This document shows, piece by piece, positions 19,579 to 27,756 of a stretch of DNA of 64,000 nucleotides. The stretch spans positions 1-64,000 of the forward strand of contig NZ_CALSBS010000022.1 of assembly GCF_943590815.1 (NCBI RefSeq). The letters run 5' to 3'. The notes beneath the pieces are model-generated. The model was not told the origin of the DNA. It made no database searches and saw nothing but the letters and a program-made list of their open reading frames with translations. A program made the translations under genes and the position numbers. Source of the DNA: Pseudocitrobacter vendiensis (GTDB taxonomy: Bacteria > Pseudomonadota > Gammaproteobacteria > Enterobacterales > Enterobacteriaceae). Position 1 is the first letter of the stretch. Each line of letters starts with the position of its first letter.

Positions 19579-21339
19579 ATGGTGACTCATCGTCAGCCCT
19601 ACCGAGAAAAAGTCTCCCAGATGGTTAGCTGGGGGCACTGGTTTGCTATGTTCAACATGTTGTTGGCCATGGTGCTCGGCAGCCGCTATCTTTTTGTTGC
19701 CGACTGGCCGACAACGCTTACCGGTCGCGTCTACTCGTACCTGAGCCTTGTCGGGCATTTCAGCTTTCTGGTGTTCGCCGCCTATCTGCTGATTCTTTTT
19801 CCGCTGACGTTTATCGTCGGCTCGCAGCGCTTAATGCGGTTCCTGTCCGCGATTCTGGCGACCGCCGGAATGACGCTGCTGCTTATCGATACCGAAGTTT
19901 TCACCCGCTTCCACCTGCACCTTAACCCGGTGGTGTGGGAGCTGGTTATCAACCCGGACCAAAACGAAATGGCCCGCGACTGGCAGCTGATGTTTATCAG
20001 CGTGCCGGTGATATTGCTTATCGAAATGCTGTTCGCTACCTGGAGCTGGCAAAAGCTGCGCAGCCTGATGCGCCGACGCCGCTACTTCCGCCCCGTCGCC
20101 TGGCTCTTTTTTGTGGCGTTTATCAGCTCGCATGTGATGTATATCTGGGCGGATGCCAACTTTTATCGCCCGATTACCATGCAGAAAGCGAATCTGCCGC
20201 TCTCTTATCCGATGACCGCGCGCCGCTTCCTGGAGAAACACGGCTTGCTGGATGCGCAGGATTACCAGCGTCGTCTGGTTGAGCAAGGCGATCCGGAAGC
20301 GGTATCGGTGCAATATCCGCTGAGTGAACTGCACTACCGTGATATGGGCGCGGGGCAAAACGTCCTGCTGATCACCGTCGATGGTCTGAACTATTCACGT
20401 TACGAAAAACAGATGCCTTCTCTGGCCCAGTTCGCCAGTGAAAACGTCAACTTTACCCAGCATATGAGCTCGGGCAATAGCGCAGACAACGGCACCTTCG
20501 GTCTGTTCTATGGCATTTCACCCGCCTATATGGATGGCGTGCTCTCGGCGCGTATTCCGGCAGCGCTGATCACCGCGCTGAACCAACAGGGTTATCAGTT
20601 AGGCCTGTTCTCATCCGATGGCTTCAACAGCCCGGTTTACCGTCAGGCGCTGCTGTCGGACTTCTCGCTGCCGCCAAGTAAATCGCAAAACGACGCGCAG
20701 ACAGCAAACCAGTGGATTAACTGGCTGGGCCGCTACGCTCAGGAAGAAAACCGTTGGTTCTCGTGGGTATCCTTTAACGGCACCAACCTCGACGACAGTC
20801 AGCAGCAAGGCTTCACCCGCCGCTATGCTGCCGCCGCCGCCGATGTCGATACACAAATAAACCGCGTGCTGAGCGCGCTGCGTGATTCCGGCAAGCTGGA
20901 TAGCACCGTGGTGATTATTACCGCAGGTCACGGCGTGCCGTTGGGCGATGAACGTGAGCAGTTCGACTGGTCACGCGCGCGCCTCCAGGTACCGCTGGTC
21001 GTTCACTGGCCAGGCACCCCGGCGCAGCGTATCGACGCCCTGACCGAGCATAAAGACGTGATGACCACCCTGATGCAACGTTTGTTGCACGTCAGCACGC
21101 CAGCAAATGAGTATTCGCAAGGGCAGGATCTCTTCAGCGCCACGCGTCGCCACGTTTGGGTAACTGCTGCAGATAACAACACGCTGGCGATTACGACCCC
21201 GGGCTTTACCGTGGTGCTCGACCATAATGGTCACTACCAGACATGGAACAGCGACGGCGAGAAAGAGCGCGAGCAAAAACCGCAGTTGAGCCTGCTGCTG
21301 CAGGTGCTGACTGAGGAAAAACGATTCATCGCTAACTGA
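19579..21339 (+). CDS. yejM: LPS synthesis regulator YejM (PbgA/LapC)
   Basis: An essential inner-membrane protein that senses periplasmic LPS and controls LpxC turnover through LapB. It has 586 residues as in E. coli. Five transmembrane helices lie within about residues 20-190. A basic linker with an arginine-rich segment (SLMRRRRYFR) follows, then a periplasmic domain of the sulfatase/arylsulfatase fold. The domain begins LLITVDGLNYSR and has a degenerate metal site, consistent with a non-enzymatic role. The ATG at 19579 gives the family N-terminus MVTHRQPYREK. Confidence 0.95.
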   Translation: MVTHRQPYREKVSQMVSWGHWFAMFNMLLAMVLGSRYLFVADWPTTLTGRVYSYLSLVGHFSFLVFAAYLLILFPLTFIVGSQRLMRFLSAILATAGMTLLLIDTEVFTRFHLHLNPVVWELVINPDQNEMARDWQLMFISVPVILLIEMLFATWSWQKLRSLMRRRRYFRPVAWLFFVAFISSHVMYIWADANFYRPITMQKANLPLSYPMTARRFLEKHGLLDAQDYQRRLVEQGDPEAVSVQYPLSELHYRDMGAGQNVLLITVDGLNYSRYEKQMPSLAQFASENVNFTQHMSSGNSADNGTFGLFYGISPAYMDGVLSARIPAALITALNQQGYQLGLFSSDGFNSPVYRQALLSDFSLPPSKSQNDAQTANQWINWLGRYAQEENRWFSWVSFNGTNLDDSQQQGFTRRYAAAAADVDTQINRVLSALRDSGKLDSTVVIITAGHGVPLGDEREQFDWSRARLQVPLVVHWPGTPAQRIDALTEHKDVMTTLMQRLLHVSTPANEYSQGQDLFSATRRHVWVTAADNNTLAITTPGFTVVLDHNGHYQTWNSDGEKEREQKPQLSLLLQVLTEEKRFIAN

Positions 21340-21415
21340 TTGATTACTTATGCATCAATCGCGCGATCGCTGGCTTGCAATCAGCAACGAAAAGGGTACT
21401 ATTGCATCCACGTGT

Positions 21416-21492
21416 CGGCACGTAGCGCAGCCTGGTAGCGCACCGTCATGGGGTGTCGGGGGTCGGAGGTTCAAATCCTCTCGTGCCGACCA
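21416..21492 (+). tRNA. proL: tRNA-Pro (anticodon GGG)
   Basis: A 77-base cloverleaf. The acceptor stem starts CGGCACG and ends CGTGCCGACCA with an encoded CCA. The D-arm is GCGCAGCCTGGTAGCGC, the anticodon loop reads CAUGGGGU, and the T-arm has GGTTCAAATCC. It matches E. coli proL, which also follows yejM. The tRNA 3' end borders the accessory block that follows. Confidence 0.98.
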
Positions 21493-21538
21493 AAAAGATT
21501 TTCTGATACGTTTTTAAACGTACAGTACCCCTTAAGAG

Positions 21539-21571
21539 CCCGCATTCTCTCTGAGTTTGCGGGTTTTTTAA
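21539..21571 (+). terminator. Terminator downstream of tRNA-Pro
   Basis: The stem CCCGCA..TGCGGG (21539-21563) is followed by TTTTTTA. It separates the tRNA transcript from the P450 fusion gene. Confidence 0.8.
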
Positions 21572-21663
21572 TGCCTGCTTTTCACCTCTCTTCCCAAAAT
21601 GTGTCCCCGCTCACCAACCTCGCCTAATGCAGGGTTTGTCCTGTTTTACGTCATTTCTGTCCG

Positions 21664-21692
21664 TTGACTGAAAAGGGCTTCCGGCATGATAT
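21664..21692 (+). promoter_or_regulatory. Predicted sigma-70 promoter of the P450 fusion gene
   Basis: TTGACT (21664-21669) and TGATAT (21687-21692) are separated by exactly 17 bases. The predicted start near 21699 would give a leader of about 60 bases containing a CCAG..CTGG inverted repeat around 21712-21730. A strong -35 suggests expression may not depend entirely on an activator. Confidence 0.6.
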
Positions 21693-21757
21693 GGAGCCTC
21701 GAGTTTCATACCAGTCCGCCAGAGGCTGGAACCACCTGCAACCCGAGGATAAAAACA

Positions 21758-24508
21758 ATGAGCCATCAGGTCACCCTACGTTTTGAAGACGGCGCGACGC
21801 ATTTTATTCAATGTCTTACCGGTGAGTCCGTCGCCGATGCAGCGTTGCGTGCAAAAATTGCTATTCCACTCGACTGCCGCGACGGCGTGTGCGGCACCTG
21901 CAAAGCGACCTGTGAATCAGGTCAGTTTGCGCTCGGCGATTATGTGCCTGACGCACTCTCCGACGATGAAGTGAATGCCGGACACGTGCTGACGTGCCAG
22001 ATGCGTCCGTCAAGCGACTGCGTGGTGCAGATTGCCGCTACGTCTGATGCGGCAGGAATCAACAGCACCGCGTTTACCGGGCGTATCACCGCCTGCGAAG
22101 CGCTCTCGCCCACGGCAATCACGTTCTCGGCAGAACTGGAAAACCGCAGCGCGCTCCGCTTCCTGCCGGGTCAGTACGTCAATATCCAGGTGCCTGGCAG
22201 CACGCAAACGCGTTCCTACTCATTTAGCTCAGGCCCTTCGTCCAACGAAGTGTCTTTTCTGATCCGCAATGTTCCGCAGGGCTTAATGTCCGGCTATCTC
22301 CGCGAGCAGGCCAAACCCGGCGATGCCATTACCTTTCGCGGGCCGATGGGGAGTTTCTATTTGCGCCCCATCGAACGCCCGCTGTTATTCCTTGCGGGCG
22401 GCACGGGGCTCGCGCCGTTTTTGTCCATGCTGGATAAGATCAATGAAGAAGGTGATGTAACGCAGCCTGTCCATCTGATCTTCGGCGTCACCCACGACGA
22501 GGATCGGGTTGAGCTGGATCGGCTTGAGGAGTACGCCCGGCGTCTGCCTAATTTTAGCTATCTCTGCACGGTCGCCAGCCCTGAAAGTGCGTCGCCGCAC
22601 AAAGGGTACGTCACGCAACATATTACGGCCTCGCAGCTTAACGGCGGCGATGTCGATATTTATCTCTGCGGGCCGCCGCCAATGGTGGAAGCTGTACGTG
22701 ACTGGCTGGCTGCGGAAGGCGTTAGCCCGCGTAACTTCTATTATGAAAAGTTTGCCGGAGCCGGACAGGTGGTGCAGACGGGGGAAGAACATATTGCCCC
22801 GAAGGACGTCGATGACACGTTTGATCTGCGTCTGGCGCTGGAGCTGGGTGCGGTACAGCTCACCCTGGGGCGCTTATCAGGCGCACAATTGCATGAATTC
22901 CGCCGGCTGGCCGACGCTACCGCGCCGTTTGTTGTCGGTAAGCGTTTTAGCGATGTCACGCGCTACGCGCAGGCCAATCATGCGTTTCACCTGTTCCTGA
23001 TTGAAGCATCAAACAACGCCCCGTTGATTGCCCTCTATAAGCAACTCGCGGTACAGGACTACATTGGTCGGGCACTGCGGGATGACATTGAGATCGTGGG
23101 CGATATCGTTCAGCAACACCGGGATCTGGTTAGCGCATTTGAGTATGGCGACATCAATGCCGCGCGCGAAGTCATTGCACAACATGCCCTTCATTCCAAA
23201 GCGACCATGAGCCGTGCGTTGGGCAAAAAAACTGCGCCTGCTGCCTTAGCGCACGTGCCGCAACCGGAGCCCGCTCGTTGCCCGTTCGCGGCAATGGCTA
23301 AACAGCCGCCCTACTCTCATGAGCTGAGCTGGCCACAAGAACTGCAACCTTTCAAAGTGGTGGACGACGGTTCGCAGGGCGATCCATACGAACATTATCG
23401 CTGGATGCGTGAGCACGCCCCGGTATTGCGCTGCCAGTCAGCCACCTCGGACGTCTGGTTCCTGTCGCGTTACGATGATGTCTGGCAGGCCATTCGTAAT
23501 CCAAAACTCTTCTCATCAGAAGTAGTCAGCCCGCCGCCGCTCACTTTTCTGACGCTGTATGATGCCCCCGATCACACGCGTCTGCGTAAGATTGCACAGC
23601 CTTCTTTCATGCCGCTGGCCATCGAACCGTTTGCCACCGAGATCGAGCGCCGCGCGGAAGTGTTAATCGACGCGATGATCGCCAAGGGCGGCGGCGATGT
23701 GGTGGAAGAGTTCGCCATTCCGCTCAGCATCGCCACCATCTCGGCGATGATCGATGTGCCGAATGAAGACGAAGAAAAGATGAAGTTCTGGTCGGACGAA
23801 ACCTTCAGCTACTTCGGACGCCTGGCGCGTAACGCCCCCGGCACCGGCACCGATGAACAAAGCGCCATGGCCTTCTTTGCCTATCTGAAAGAGGCCATGG
23901 AGCGGCTGCACCTGAGCAACAGCCAGTCAATCGGTGGCCATATCGCCCGCATGTGGAAGGAGGGTCTGCTCAGCGAAAAAGAGGCCAAAGAGCTGTGCGC
24001 CTTCGTCTTTATCGCCGGGCACGACACCACCACCATTCTGGTTGCGAATGCGTTCCGCATGTTCGCAGAACACCCGCATCTGGTGGCGCGTATTCGCGAT
24101 AATGAAGCGGATGCGGATAAATTTGTTGAGGAGGTGGCGCGCTATCGCGGGACGGTGCAGCGCGTCAGCCGCATGACCACCGAAGCCACCACTGTGGCAG
24201 GCGTTGAGTTGCCCAAAGGCGCGGTGGTGCGGTTGTTGCTCTCGTCCGCCAATCGCGACAGCCGTAAGTTCGCGGACGGCGATACCTTTAATATCGACCG
24301 TGATACTTCCGGTCATTTGGGTTTTGGCAACGGGATGCATAAATGTCTCGGCCAGCCGCTGGCGAAGCTTGAAACGCTGATCGCCACGCGACTGGTGGCG
24401 CGTAAAATATCAGAAATTGCGCTCGATCCCGCTCAGCCTATCGAGTACGTTCGCGGCAATAATCTGACCAACTCAGGGCCCGCGCATTTGTTTGTGAAGC
24501 TGCGTTAA
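21758..24508 (+). CDS. Ferredoxin-flavin reductase-FCD-like-cytochrome P450 fusion monooxygenase
   Basis: A predicted self-sufficient monooxygenase of 916 residues. In order: a [2Fe-2S] domain (about 1-95; ligands C40, C45, C48, C80); an FAD-binding domain with RSYSFSS (152-158); an NAD(P)H domain with GGTGLAP (214-220) and CGPPPM (304-309), ending in a BenC-like KFAGAG tail; an all-helical segment of about 355-485 resembling the FCD domain of GntR/FadR regulators; an Ala/Pro-rich linker (about 487-520); and a cytochrome P450 (about 525-916). The P450 has I-helix AGHDTT (753-758), K-helix E792-x-x-R795, and haem loop FGNGMHKCLG with ligand C863. All key redox motifs are present and the frame is unbroken. 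ATG at 21758 is chosen over 21686 because GAGG precedes it at good spacing and the ferredoxin starts there. The gene overlaps the convergent AraC-type gene by four bases. The substrate is unknown; the BenC-like reductase and PobR-like neighbour hint at an aromatic acid. Confidence 0.88.
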   Translation: MSHQVTLRFEDGATHFIQCLTGESVADAALRAKIAIPLDCRDGVCGTCKATCESGQFALGDYVPDALSDDEVNAGHVLTCQMRPSSDCVVQIAATSDAAGINSTAFTGRITACEALSPTAITFSAELENRSALRFLPGQYVNIQVPGSTQTRSYSFSSGPSSNEVSFLIRNVPQGLMSGYLREQAKPGDAITFRGPMGSFYLRPIERPLLFLAGGTGLAPFLSMLDKINEEGDVTQPVHLIFGVTHDEDRVELDRLEEYARRLPNFSYLCTVASPESASPHKGYVTQHITASQLNGGDVDIYLCGPPPMVEAVRDWLAAEGVSPRNFYYEKFAGAGQVVQTGEEHIAPKDVDDTFDLRLALELGAVQLTLGRLSGAQLHEFRRLADATAPFVVGKRFSDVTRYAQANHAFHLFLIEASNNAPLIALYKQLAVQDYIGRALRDDIEIVGDIVQQHRDLVSAFEYGDINAAREVIAQHALHSKATMSRALGKKTAPAALAHVPQPEPARCPFAAMAKQPPYSHELSWPQELQPFKVVDDGSQGDPYEHYRWMREHAPVLRCQSATSDVWFLSRYDDVWQAIRNPKLFSSEVVSPPPLTFLTLYDAPDHTRLRKIAQPSFMPLAIEPFATEIERRAEVLIDAMIAKGGGDVVEEFAIPLSIATISAMIDVPNEDEEKMKFWSDETFSYFGRLARNAPGTGTDEQSAMAFFAYLKEAMERLHLSNSQSIGGHIARMWKEGLLSEKEAKELCAFVFIAGHDTTTILVANAFRMFAEHPHLVARIRDNEADADKFVEEVARYRGTVQRVSRMTTEATTVAGVELPKGAVVRLLLSSANRDSRKFADGDTFNIDRDTSGHLGFGNGMHKCLGQPLAKLETLIATRLVARKISEIALDPAQPIEYVRGNNLTNSGPAHLFVKLR

Positions 24509-25455
24509 TCAGCCAGACCGGCTTTCTTTATGGAAGCCGGTTTTCTCTGCGATAACCGCCCCTGCTCTCGCAGGCGATATTCCGTAGGCCGCAGGCCAGT
24601 TTGCTTGCGAAAGAAGCGGCCAAAATAGGCTTCATCGCGAAATCCTAATTCCGCCGAGATTTGCTTGACGCTAAACGAGGAGTAGACCAGCAGACGCCGC
24701 GCTTCGTGCACCGCACGCCGATCGATGGCTTCAATCGCCGAAATACCGAATGCTTCCCGACAGATTCGCGTCAGTTGCCCGGTGGAAATTCCCATTGCCG
24801 CCGCATAATGAGCCACGGGTTGTCGCTGTCGACAACGTTCATCCAGTAAGGCACGAAAACGTTCAATCCTGGCGACCAGCGCCGCCCTTGCAGGGTTGCC
24901 CGCCAGCTCCGCTTTTTCACTTAAACGCGCGATCTGCACAAACAGCGCAATGGTCAGCGCCAGCCCGGCGGTGTATTGCCAGCGCTCGCTGTTCTCCGCT
25001 TCCCGGCCAATCGCGTCAAAGAGCGTTTCAAGACGCACCCCGCGCCGATGGGCGGTATCTACCGTCAGCATCGCGGGCGTACGCACAAAGTCCAGTAAAT
25101 CCGGGGCGGCGGTCAGCGCGACCGATTCGATTGCCGATTGCGCCGTGGTAATAACGTGACCATCAACATCGTCGCTAAAACGAAATCCGTGTACTGCGCG
25201 AGCGGGAACGACGACCAGGCACGGTGCGTTAAAAGCCCAGACTTCGCCGTCAATGGTCGCTTCGCCGCTGCCGCGCGTAACATACAGTGTCTGAATCAGA
25301 ACATCGTGGAAGTGGGGCTCGATATCAAAACCAAAGCGGCTGGCGCGCGAGGGAATGCGCTCATAATGCACCATATCCAGCGACGACTGTCCGGGTTCCG
25401 CACCATAAAGCGCGTAGTTAGGTAGCGCACGACGACGCGGCCAGTCAATTAACAT
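24505..25455 (-). CDS. AraC-family regulator, PobR/HpaA-like
   Basis: A 316-residue transcription factor. The N-terminal cupin-like sensing domain (about 30-115) has PHFHDVLIQTLYVTRGSGE and a VPARAVHGFRFS segment. The C-terminal double helix-turn-helix (about 205-300) has the AraC signature VKQISAELGFRDEAYFGRFFRKQTGLRPTEYR in pieces. It resembles AraC-type regulators of 4-hydroxybenzoate and 4-hydroxyphenylacetate catabolism. Its stop codon shares TTAA with the stop of the P450 fusion gene, so the two transcripts converge. It is the best candidate regulator of that gene, but this is inference. Nothing in the sequence identifies the effector. Confidence 0.82.
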   Translation of the reverse strand: MLIDWPRRRALPNYALYGAEPGQSSLDMVHYERIPSRASRFGFDIEPHFHDVLIQTLYVTRGSGEATIDGEVWAFNAPCLVVVPARAVHGFRFSDDVDGHVITTAQSAIESVALTAAPDLLDFVRTPAMLTVDTAHRRGVRLETLFDAIGREAENSERWQYTAGLALTIALFVQIARLSEKAELAGNPARAALVARIERFRALLDERCRQRQPVAHYAAAMGISTGQLTRICREAFGISAIEAIDRRAVHEARRLLVYSSFSVKQISAELGFRDEAYFGRFFRKQTGLRPTEYRLREQGRLSQRKPASIKKAGLAD

Positions 25456-25525
25456 AGGTCACCCGGAAGTTTGTATAAAAGACTCTTTTATAGGCAGGAT
25501 TTCCGCATCCCGCCTGCCTGAGTGT

Positions 25526-26137
25526 TTAAAACCTCGATTCAGCCCCGTTTTCGTGAAAGACATCCTTCAGCGCCAGATGCTGCAACAACATGATGGTTTT
25601 CCCGTCCACAATTTCACCGCGCGTAATCGCCGCCAGCGCTTGCTCAAAGGGCCACTCCAGCACTTCAATGTCTTCGCCCTCTTCCGCCAGCCCACCACCG
25701 TCACCGGTACGGTCGCGCTCGCTGTATTCCGCGATGAAAAAGTAGAGTTTCTCCGTGACCGAACCGGGGCTCATATAGGCTTCAAAAACTTTTTCCAGGT
25801 GGCTCACTTTAAAGCCGGTTTCTTCTTCAGCCTCCGCCAGAATCCGCGCTTCCGGCGACGCTTGATCCAGCAGCCCCGCCGCCGCCTCAATCAACAGACC
25901 TGAGTGGCCGTTCACCGAAACCGGGAAGCGAAACTGTCGGGTCAGTACCACACTTTTTTTCTCGCGGTTATAGAGCAGGATCGTTGCGCCATTGCCCCGG
26001 TCATAGACCTCGCGGCTCTGCGTCTGCCAGCTTCCGTCACGGCGCTGTACATCGAAGGTATATTTTTTCAGTACGTACCAGTTATCAGATAGAAGCTGTT
26101 CCTGAACGTTGCGAAGGCGTGGTGTGTTATTGTGCAT
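25526..26137 (-). CDS. NudK-like Nudix hydrolase
   Basis: A 203-residue Nudix protein similar to NudK (GDP-mannose pyrophosphatase, 191 aa). Shared segments include [20 protein letters not shown] and [23 protein letters not shown]. The Nudix box region lies near 88-109 and keeps E102, E105 and E106. The arginine normally preceding the first catalytic glutamate is A101 here, where E. coli NudK has lysine. The likely substrate is a sugar nucleotide or ADP-ribose. K-12 nudK lies elsewhere, so this may be a paralogue. TGAGGA lies upstream of the ATG. It is divergent from a DeoR-type regulator. Confidence 0.8.
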   Translation of the reverse strand: MHNNTPRLRNVQEQLLSDNWYVLKKYTFDVQRRDGSWQTQSREVYDRGNGATILLYNREKKSVVLTRQFRFPVSVNGHSGLLIEAAAGLLDQASPEARILAEAEEETGFKVSHLEKVFEAYMSPGSVTEKLYFFIAEYSERDRTGDGGGLAEEGEDIEVLEWPFEQALAAITRGEIVDGKTIMLLQHLALKDVFHENGAESRF

Positions 26138-26171
26138 TTTTATTCCTCAGGTGAATGACAAAAACGATAAT

Positions 26172-26192
26172 GTCATGCACAATCGTGCAATA
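26172..26192. promoter_or_regulatory. Candidate operator between the NudK-like and DeoR-type genes
   Basis: The inverted repeat TGCAC-AATC-GTGCA (26176-26180 and 26185-26189) lies in the 83-base divergent intergenic region. Its position between the two start codons fits an autoregulatory operator for the DeoR-type protein. Confidence 0.4.
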
Positions 26193-26220
26193 TCAAGAAA
26201 AAACGTGAAGAGAAATATTC

Positions 26221-26970
26221 ATGCTCGCCAGCCAACGTAAAAAAGCAATTCTCGAACTGCTCGCGCAACATAAGCAAGTTTTATCCAGCGAACTGAGCCA
26301 AAGGTTCCTGATTTCAGAGGACTCTATCCGGCGTGATTTACGGGAACTAGCGGCTGAAGGTCTGTTGCAGCGCGTTCATGGTGGTGCACTGCCCGCATCA
26401 GCCGCAATAGCGCCAATCGAAACACGCAAAAACGTGCAAAACCGTTCAAAGCAGATAGTGGCAGAAAAAGCGGTAAAACTGATACAACCAGGTCAGGTGG
26501 TGATGATTGATGGCGGAACCACCGCCCATGAACTGGTGGCGCGCCTACCACGGGATATCGCCTTTACCGTCGTCACTCACAGCCCAGGGATTGCCGTCAG
26601 TCTGATCGATCACCCACTGGTGGAGGTGATCGTCATCGGCGGGAGATTGTTTAAACATTCTGTTGTGACAGTGGGATCGGCAATGATCGATGCCATCAGT
26701 CATATCAATGCCGACCTCTTTTTTATGGGCGTGACGGGCATTCATGCCAGCGCAGGCTTTACCACGGGTGATTACGAGGAAGCCTGTGTGAAACGCGCCC
26801 TGTCGCAGCGCGCGGCAGAAACAGTGGTCATGGCCTCGGCTGAAAAGATGAATGCCGCTTCCGCTTTTGCCATCGGCCCGCTTTCCCTTGCCAGCGCGAT
26901 TATCATCGATGGGGAGCCCGATGCCGCTTTACGCGAAGCCTGTGCAAAACAGCAGATAGAACTGCTTTAA
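26221..26970 (+). CDS. DeoR-family transcriptional regulator
   Basis: A 249-residue repressor-type regulator. The N-terminal helix-turn-helix is near residues 20-57, ending in the family signature RVHGGAL. The C-terminal DeoRC sensor domain resembles sugar-phosphate isomerases (IDGGTTAHELVARLP, then a GVTGIHASAGFTTGDYEEA segment) and probably binds a phosphorylated sugar. No sugar transport or catabolic operon adjoins it. The only divergent partner is the NudK-like hydrolase, which suggests control of nucleotide-sugar or phosphosugar turnover. The exact target is unknown. Confidence 0.82.
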   Translation: MLASQRKKAILELLAQHKQVLSSELSQRFLISEDSIRRDLRELAAEGLLQRVHGGALPASAAIAPIETRKNVQNRSKQIVAEKAVKLIQPGQVVMIDGGTTAHELVARLPRDIAFTVVTHSPGIAVSLIDHPLVEVIVIGGRLFKHSVVTVGSAMIDAISHINADLFFMGVTGIHASAGFTTGDYEEACVKRALSQRAAETVVMASAEKMNAASAFAIGPLSLASAIIIDGEPDAALREACAKQQIELL

Positions 26971-27111
26971 TCCTGACAGCGAGAAACTTCGTTTTCGGAT
27001 TACTACGCAAAACAGTTCACTACTATTAATGCAAAAATCAGTAAATGGCACTTAACATTCACGACAATGATGATAATCTTGCCGATGAACTACTGATAAA
27101 AAGGATTCACA

Positions 27112-27597
27112 GTGAAAAACACATTTACGCTCGCTGCTTTACTACTGACCGCAGTTTCGCTTTCTGCCACGGCGGCAGAGCAACCGCTGGAAAAAGTTGC
27201 GCCTTATCCGCAAGCGGAAAAAGGCATGAAGCGCCAGGTGATTCAGTTACCTGCGCAGCAGGACGAATCAGCGCTGAAAGTTGAGCTGATGATTGGTAAA
27301 ACGCTGGAAGTCGACTGCAACCGTCACCGCCTGGGTGGCAAGCTGGAAAGCAAAACGCTGGAAGGTTGGGGTTACGACTACTATGTCTTTGATAAAGTTG
27401 GCGAGCCGGTCTCCACCATGATGGCCTGCCCGGACAAAACGAAGACCAAACAGTTCGTTGCGGCGTATCTCGGTGACGACGGCATGTTGCGTTACAACAG
27501 CAAACTGCCGATCGTGGTCTACACCCCGGATAACGTGGAAGTTAAATACCGCGTCTGGAAAGCCGAAGAAGAAGTTCATAACGCTGTAGAGCGTTAA
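27112..27597 (+). CDS. eco: Ecotin, periplasmic serine protease inhibitor
   Basis: A dimeric periplasmic inhibitor of trypsin-fold proteases, including neutrophil elastase. The 161 residues include a signal peptide ending near TATAAEQ. The reactive loop VSTMMACPD carries the broad-specificity P1 methionine, and the usual C50-C87 disulphide pair is represented by VDCNRHR and MACPD. The GTG start at 27112 is preceded by AAGGA and gives a standard signal peptide. Confidence 0.95.
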   Translation: MKNTFTLAALLLTAVSLSATAAEQPLEKVAPYPQAEKGMKRQVIQLPAQQDESALKVELMIGKTLEVDCNRHRLGGKLESKTLEGWGYDYYVFDKVGEPVSTMMACPDKTKTKQFVAAYLGDDGMLRYNSKLPIVVYTPDNVEVKYRVWKAEEEVHNAVER

Positions 27598-27611
27598 TAA
27601 CGTGTCCATGT

Positions 27612-27716
27612 TTATGCCGGATGCGGCGTGAACGCCTTATCCGGCCTACAAAATCATGCAAATTCAATATATTGCAGTTTTATGTAGGCCTGATAAGCAT
27701 AGCGCATCAGGCATTG
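27612..27716. repeat. REP-type repeat pair between eco and mqo
   Basis: Two opposed units, GCCGGATGCGGCG..CTTATCCGGCCTAC near 27617-27650 and TGTAGGCCTGATAAGC..GCATCAGGCA near 27682-27716, separated by about 30 bases. It lies between convergent genes, a typical REP position. Confidence 0.8.
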
Positions 27717-27728
27717 GCAATCTGCAAG

Positions 27729-27752
27729 AAGCCCCGTATTCGGGGCTTTTTA
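27729..27752. terminator. Bidirectional terminator between eco and mqo
   Basis: The stem AAGCCCCG/CGGGGCTT is followed by TTTTTA. It lies six bases past the mqo stop and downstream of eco. With an A-pair on the opposite side it could serve both convergent genes. Confidence 0.75.
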
Positions 27753-27756
27753 TCAT

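Noticed and set aside
21686..21757. Upstream in-frame start for the P450 fusion adding 24 residues
   Set aside because: It would start inside the predicted -10 element, has no ribosome-binding site, and the ferredoxin domain begins at the later ATG with GAGG in front.
21493..21757. Prophage or integrative element at tRNA-Pro
   Set aside because: No integrase, no phage genes and no duplicated tRNA 3' end were found between 21493 and 27111.
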